62,720 bases of DNA, from positions 1-62,720 of the forward strand of contig NZ_JNJY01000004.1 in assembly GCF_000701825.1 (NCBI RefSeq). Direction: 5' to 3'. The notes beneath the pieces are model-generated. The model was not told the DNA's origin, did not search any database, and was given only the letters and a program-made list of their open reading frames with translations. This DNA comes from Mycoplasma collis ATCC 35278 (lineage in GTDB: Bacteria > Bacillota_I > Bacilli_A > Mycoplasmatales > Metamycoplasmataceae). The translations under genes were made by a program, and so were the position numbers. Position 1 is the first letter of the stretch, and every line of letters starts with the position of its first letter. Shown here piece after piece: positions 57,723 to 62,720 of the stretch.

Positions 57723-59294
57723 TTAATCATTTTCTTTTAATTCTTTTTCAAATTTAGCCAAATTTTCTTTAAATAATTTTTCTTGCTCTTGAATTTCTTT
57801 ATCAATTTGTGCAAGTTCTAATTCAACTTTTTCAATATCAATTTCTCCTCCTTCTTGTTTATTACTTATTCCATATAATTCCATTGATAAAGAATAATCA
57901 TTATCAACAATTTCTTCATAATTAATATATCTTGAGAAATTTTCTATTTCTTTTTTATCTCTTCATGTTTCGAAAATTTTACTAATATTTTTTTCAGAGA
58001 GTATATTTTGATTAGGAGCGACTTTAAATTCCTTTCTAGCATTAATCATGAAAATACCTTTATCGTTGAAGCTTTTATCTTTTCTTGCAACTATGATACA
58101 AGTTTGGATAGATGTATTATAAAAAAGTTTATTAGGAATAAAAATAATTGTGTCAATATAATTTTTTTCAATTAAATATTTTCTAATATCTCTTTCAGCT
58201 TTTGGATTAACTCTATGTAATACACCTAATGAAAATACAGATACAATAATTCCATTTTTCGGTTTAACATGATAGAGCATATGTTGTAAGAAAGCTAAAT
58301 CAGCGTATTTTTTAGGAGCTAAAGTTGGAAAAGGGTTAAAACGTATATCTTGACTTAACATATTATTAGAAGGATTTCATTTTAAGCTAAAAGGTGGATT
58401 AGCTACTATACAATCGAAAGTATCTTTTTCTTTTAAATGTAACGGCTCTAAAAGTGTATTTCCATTTAAAACACTAATTTTCGAGAATTCAACACCTCTT
58501 AAAATAAAATTCATTCTTGCTAAATTGTATGTTGCATTTTTTATTTCTTGTCCATAAATTTTGCCAAAATATTTAACTTTACGAATTAATTTAATTAATA
58601 ATGAACCTGAACCACAAGCAGGATCATATGCTTTTTCAATTTTAGTTCTATTATGGGTTGCGATTTTAGCTATTAATTCAGCAACTGAAGAGGGGGTATA
58701 AAATTCTCCACTTTTTTTACCAGAAGCACTTGCGAATTTAGAAAGTAAGTGTTCATATACATTACCAAAATGATCACTATCTTCCATATTTAATTTTAAA
58801 TTGTTGATTTCTAAAATTATAAAACGAATTGTTTTTTCCTTTTCTTCATCAATATTTCCTAAATTTTTATCAGTTAAATCAATACTTTTAAATAAATCTT
58901 TAAAATAATCTTTGTTTTCAACATCTAAATCAGAATTAGCTTGTTCTATTTTTTCAAATGCTTCTTCAAGTAAAGAAATAATATTTTTATCTTGTTTGAT
59001 TAACTGTACCATATTTTGAAAGCTATATTTATAATCAATAAAAAAACCTTCTTCATCTTTAAAAATTAATTTTTTAATTTCTGAATATTGATTATTATTT
59101 TCATCAAATTCTTGATAAGAAATATTATTAAGTCTTTTTTTATAATCGTTAAAATGTTTTTCAGAAGCTTCTGATAAATATTTATAAAATAAAAAACCCA
59201 TTATATAATCTCTATATTCGGTAGCTTCCATTGTTTTTCATAATTCGTCACAAATTTTATTTACAGTTGTTATTAATTGTTGACTATTTTGCAT
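57723..59294 (-). CDS. hsdM: Type I restriction-modification system methyltransferase HsdM
   Basis: A 523-residue N6-adenine methyltransferase with a complete frame (three TGA Trp codons). The N-terminal helical domain (LWKTMEATEYRDYIMGFLFYKYLS) leads into SGEFYTPSSVAELIA, the SAM motif YDPACGSGSLLIKL (about residue 222) and the catalytic NPPF in VANPPFSLKW (about 300). The C-terminal region after about residue 440 forms coiled coil (ELAQIDKEIQEQEKLFKENL) that should contact HsdS. It lies 18 bases downstream of hsdR. With HsdS split in this orientation it may lack target recognition. Confidence 0.94.
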
Positions 59295-59312
59295 TTTAAA
59301 GCTCCTTTTTTA

Positions 59313-61442
59313 TTATTCAAAATTTTCATTTTCTATAAAAAGTAAAACAGTTTCTAATTTAGTTCTAAATGAATTTATTAAATCCTCAGTATCATTTGTA
59401 GTTATTGTTTTTACTTCTCTTCTTAATTTTTTCAATCATGGAGATTTTCAGATTTCTTCAATATTTTTTTCTTTTATTCTTGAATTTCAATCTTCTTTTA
59501 AAAGATCTAAATCAATTTCAGGGAATTGAGAATTAAATTCTTTAAATCATTTAATTTCAGTTTTAAATAAAGCATCTTGTTTTAAATTTAGTTTATATTT
59601 TTCAATTTCACTGACTTTTTCTTCGTATGATAAATTGTTTTCATTGTTGAAAAAAATGTCTAAAAATTTTTCATATCATGTCTCGTTAAGCGAAAATGAA
59701 AAATCATAAATAACTTTTGTTATCTTACCATTTTTTAAATCTTTATCTAATTCTTCAAGTATTTTTAAATAATCAGATTGAACTTTATCTTTATCAAAAT
59801 TTAAATAATTTATTTTGCAATTTGAATTTAAACAAGATAAAAGATCTAAGTATTTTTTATCTACTATTATTTCTTGATATTTAATATCTGATGAATCATG
59901 AATAATTATTTCAAATTCATCTAATATTTTATTTTCTTTTTTTGCATAAATTTTATATTCTAAAATTATTTTTTTATATAAGTTTAGATCATTAAAAATT
60001 TCATCTGTAATTGGTTTTTCTTCAGTATATTCATAAAAAGTTTTTAAATTATCATGAGTTATAAATAAATTTTTTAAATTACTAAAAATATCTTTTATTT
60101 TCTCATCGTCTTTAATTATGATCACTTCATTTTTTTCAAAATCATATATTTCATTGATTTTTAATTTAATTTTTTCATAGAGATGTAAAAAATCATTATA
60201 AACTTTTTTGTATGTATCGCCATAGACAATATTTTGAATATCACTTAAATTAGAATTAGCATAAATCAAAAATGCTTCTTTTATTTCTTGAGTTGAAAGA
60301 GAAAAATTAATAACATAACCATGTTTTTTATCATATTTATAATTTCTATTAGTTCTTGAAAATGCCTGAATTAAACTATGATTTTTTAATTTTTTATTAA
60401 TATAAATTGTATTTGTTTTTGGGGAATCATAACCTGTTAATAACATATCAACAACTAAAACTATATTTATTCCTTTAATAGGATCATAATCTTTAAATGT
60501 ATATTGAACATCATTAATATATTTATCAAAATTTTCAACATCGAATTTTTTATCAAATTTTTGATTATATCTTTCAATAATAATTGGCTTAAATTCTTCA
60601 ATTAATTTTTTGGTTGAATTTTCATTTTCTTGATTTATTTCTTCTATTGTGTTTTCGTTTGAAAAAATAGGAGTCATAAAAATATGTTCTATTTTTTTAT
60701 CTAAATACATTTTATAAAAGGTAAGCATATTTTCAATATTATCGAAAGCAAAAATAGCATTATAGTTATTATTTATAGTAAAACTATGATGCATTTCTTG
60801 AATAATTTCCATTATTTTTTCAAGTTTTTGAGGATTATTATTTGGTAATCTAAATATTTCATTATTTTTATAAAAAACATTATCAAGTTCTGAAACAAAA
60901 AAATCTCTAATATTAAAAGGCAAGACATTTTTATCTTCAATAGCATTTTTCATATTATAGACATCTAACTGATTTCCGAAAATATTAGCTGTTTTTCTTT
61001 CTTCATTTTCAAAAATAGGAGTACCAGAAAAACCAATCATAATGCTATTTTTAAAATGATTTTTAATTTTTTTAAGCATTGTTCCCGCGGTAGAACGATG
61101 ACATTCATCAATTATAAAAATTAATGTTTTATTCATAATTTTATGTAATAATTTTTGATTATTTGGAATATCAGACATTTTTTGTATTGTGGTAATAATT
61201 AATTTTTCTATTCCATTATCAAAAATTTTTGCTAAAGTTTTTCCATCTTTTTGATTTAAATTTTCTAGTAATTCATTTTTATTATGTGAAATAAAGCTTT
61301 GAAATTCATTAGATGTTTGAGTATTTAAATCAACTCTATCCACTAAAAAAATAACATGATCTACATCTAACCTTTTTGAAAGAATATCAGCTATTTTAAA
61401 AGATGTAATTGTTTTACCACTTCCTGTAGTGTGTCATATATA
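59313..61442 (-). pseudogene. hsdR: HsdR, C-terminal helicase part; 5' part moved to other strand by inversion
   Basis: About 709 codons continuous to TAA 59313-59315. It begins at the inverted repeat with NNAY-IWHTTGSGKTITSFK: the Walker A motif lies directly next to the break. Then come FLVDRVDLN, FIIDECHRS (DEAH-like box), MIGFSGTPIF and the helicase block QAFSRTNRNY. No start codon with a ribosome site lies at the 5' end; upstream in this frame it meets TAG about 12 codons out. The nuclease half is at 61550-62386 on the plus strand. Joined by flipping the segment, the full HsdR is about 986 residues, normal for the family. Confidence 0.92.
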
Positions 61443-61450
61443 AGCATTAT
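61440..61450 (+). repeat. Left inverted repeat of the hsd inversion
   Basis: ATAAGCATTAT; its reverse complement ATAATGCTTAT occurs at 62373-62383. Read on one strand it codes ISI(I) of HsdS and on the other NAY of HsdR. Confidence 0.85.
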
Positions 61451-61547
61451 AGAACCACTTTATAAAAAAATTGAACTATTAGAAAAAAAAGAACAAATAT
61501 TACAAAAAAGATTTGATTACTATAAAAATATTTTGATCAAAGGATAA
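61440..61547 (+). pseudogene. hsdS: HsdS 3' fragment (detached C-terminal end)
   Basis: Open frame from the repeat: ISIIEPLYKKIELLEKKEQI then LQKRFDYYKNILIKG and TAA at 61545-61547. It is the C-terminal conserved coiled-coil region of a specificity subunit; the block LYKKIELLEKKEQIL is typical. No start codon. It continues exactly the protein that breaks off at 62383 on the other strand. The hsdR start follows after 2 bases. Confidence 0.88.
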
Positions 61548-61549
61548 AA

Positions 61550-62386
61550 ATGAAGCAAAAACAGCAAGAATTATTATATGAAAAAGAATTTATAAATAAA
61601 TTAGTTCAAAATGAAAATTATATTTATCTTTTAAATATTAAAAATGAAGATGATATTATAAAGTTAATTTTTAATGAAATTGAAAGATTAAATAATATCG
61701 TTTTAAATCCTGAAGAACAAAAAAATATTTATAAATATATAACTTCTGCAAGTACCAAAAAAATAAGTTTTTCTCAATGATTGTGAGGTTATGATTCAAT
61801 TAAAATTCATCGAAAAAATGAAAATAAAATAATTAGATTAAAATTCATTGATTGAGATAATTGAGAAAATAATAATTTTTATGTAGTTAATCAATTTGGT
61901 TTAAAAAATGCACAAACACAAGAAAGAAAAAGATTTGATAGTTTAATATTAATCAATGGATTTCCTTTCGTTTTATTTGAATTTAAAGATAAAAATATTA
62001 ATGTAGAAAATGCAATAAAAGATATACAGAATAGATACAAAAACAATGTTTTATCAAATGGTGTTTTACGTTTTATTCAAATATTAGTTGGTACAAATTT
62101 TAATTTTGTAAAATTAATGGCTAATAATGTAAATGAAAACAAAAATTCATCCTTTTTATGAAATTCTGAAAATGGTAATACTAGCGATCATTTAATAAGT
62201 GATTTTTTAAATAAAAATAAATTCAAAGAATATTTAGAAAATTATTTTCTTTTTCAAAAAACAAAAGAAAGAATCATTTTATTAAGACCTTATCAACAAA
62301 GAGCTGTAAAAAAAACTATCAAATTTGTTGATAGTACATTAAATAAAAAAATAGATTCTAATTTAAACACCAATAATGCTTATTAA
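61550..62386 (+). pseudogene. hsdR: HsdR N-terminal (nuclease) part, reversed by inversion
   Basis: ATG 61550 with AAAGGA just upstream inside the hsdS end. The 278 residues hold the PD-(D/E)xK nuclease site: RKRFDSLILINGFPFVLFEF with Asp and FEFKDKN. The Q-motif-like LLRPYQQRAVKKTIKFV precedes the helicase. The frame ends artificially at TAA 62384-62386, one codon past the repeat, after NTNNAY. The natural next residues IWHTTGSGKT are at 61439 on the minus strand. As read, the domain would lack the translocating motor. Confidence 0.92.
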
Positions 62387-62720
62387 TGAATTTTGAAGTT
62401 TTAAAGGTGGGGTGTTAATAATAAAATTTTTTATTATTATTGTATTCAAATTTTTTTGTGTTGTACCAGAAGCTAGTTTTATAAAATTATTTCTATTTTT
62501 ATCAAAATAAAAATTCAAATATTTTATATCTAATATTTTACTATTAGGAATAATTTTGCAAAAAGATTGATTTATGTATAGATTTTCATAATTTTCATTA
62601 ATAGCTGAAAGAGCTGGAGTCGCATACATGCTATAAACTAATTCATTTTTTTCTAGTTTTATTAAATTATTTTCTAAAATTGATTCATCGTATTTTTCAA
62701 AATTTCCATCAATTTTATTA
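62363..62720 (-). pseudogene. hsdS: HsdS 5' part (target-recognition region), truncated by the inversion; runs off window
   Basis: The frame is open from the window edge: YATPALSAINENYENLYINQ, then SGTTQKNLNTIIIKNFIINT and PPLKLQNSLISII, the usual end of an HsdS target-recognition domain followed by the conserved P-PL-x-x-QN block. At the repeat it runs on into IIGV and TAA 62363-62365, which belongs to the flipped hsdR DNA. The natural continuation EPLYKKIELLE is at 61452 on the plus strand. The N-terminal half lies beyond the window. Confidence 0.88.
62373..62383 (+). repeat. Right inverted repeat of the hsd inversion
   Basis: ATAATGCTTAT, inverse of 61440-61450. On the plus strand it encodes the NAY of HsdR; on the minus strand the ISI of HsdS, with the codon phase kept for both genes on either side. 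Confidence 0.85.

Larger units (their letters stand above)
61440..62383. mobile_element. Invertible segment that splits hsdR and hsdS
   Basis: The 944-base segment between the 11-bp inverted repeats carries the 3' end of hsdS and the 5' end of hsdR, both on the plus strand, while the matching other ends are on the minus strand outside it. Inverting it on paper fuses both genes in frame, with gene order hsdS-hsdR-hsdM on the minus strand. Sequence beyond the repeat keeps partial similarity (ATGA after two mismatches). No recombinase gene is in the window. Confidence 0.9.

Overview
The window is chromosomal DNA from a wall-less mollicute of the Mycoplasma hominis/pulmonis kind. It is extremely AT-rich. 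UGA is read as tryptophan throughout: many genes stay open only if TGA is sense. Lipoprotein genes are abundant, and an Opp peptide importer, a pyruvate dehydrogenase operon, DNA gyrase and topoisomerase IV genes and a type I restriction locus are present. Coordinates below assume genetic code 4.

Layout. 1-2287: the 3' end of a subtilisin-like (S8) peptidase gene and two tandem paralogous lipoproteins. 2374-5748: the t6A tRNA-modification genes tsaD, tsaB and tsaE, plus proS. 5964-9637: gyrA and a luciferase-family flavin enzyme. 10007-16170: a lipoprotein island with a 5'-nucleotidase-like lipoprotein, a frameshifted lipoprotein, a lipoprotein behind a promoter with a poly-A spacer, and an inverted, decayed copy of the S8-tail/lipoprotein pair seen at the left edge. 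16460-21515: pdhA-pdhB-pdhC-lpdA, with the only lipoyl domain on E3. 21658-30774: oppA-B-C-D-F plus a small membrane protein; oppA carries an in-frame nonsense codon. 30806-35339: parE-parC. 35581-39665: a xylose/ribose-type ABC importer whose lipoprotein gene also has a poly-A promoter spacer. 39666-40144: a candidate small RNA and a 49-residue basic peptide gene. 40418-44049: two paralogous lipoproteins, the second frameshifted just after its lipobox. 44171-48987: nusG, secE, rpmG, a SigH-like factor, rlmB, cysS, a YgjP-type metalloprotease and a NERD-like membrane protein. 49041-51671: a DUF31 serine protease lipoprotein. 51713-57582: tRNA-Leu, greA, a putative methyltransferase, a small protein, ruvX, alaS and mnmA. 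57723-62720: a type I restriction-modification locus.

The most striking element is at the right end. The segment between two 11-bp inverted repeats (61440-61450 and 62373-62383) is flipped relative to its surroundings. One crossover point lies inside hsdR, just before the Walker A motif, and the other inside hsdS. As read here, both genes are cut in two. Re-inverting the segment on paper joins both halves of hsdR and both halves of hsdS in frame. This looks like a single DNA switch that turns target recognition and restriction off together while leaving hsdM intact.

Other variability features include poly-A tracts in promoter spacers of lipoprotein genes, frameshifts at A runs in surface-protein genes and the broken oppA. 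The surface of this cell appears to vary through several mechanisms at once, next to ordinary housekeeping operons.
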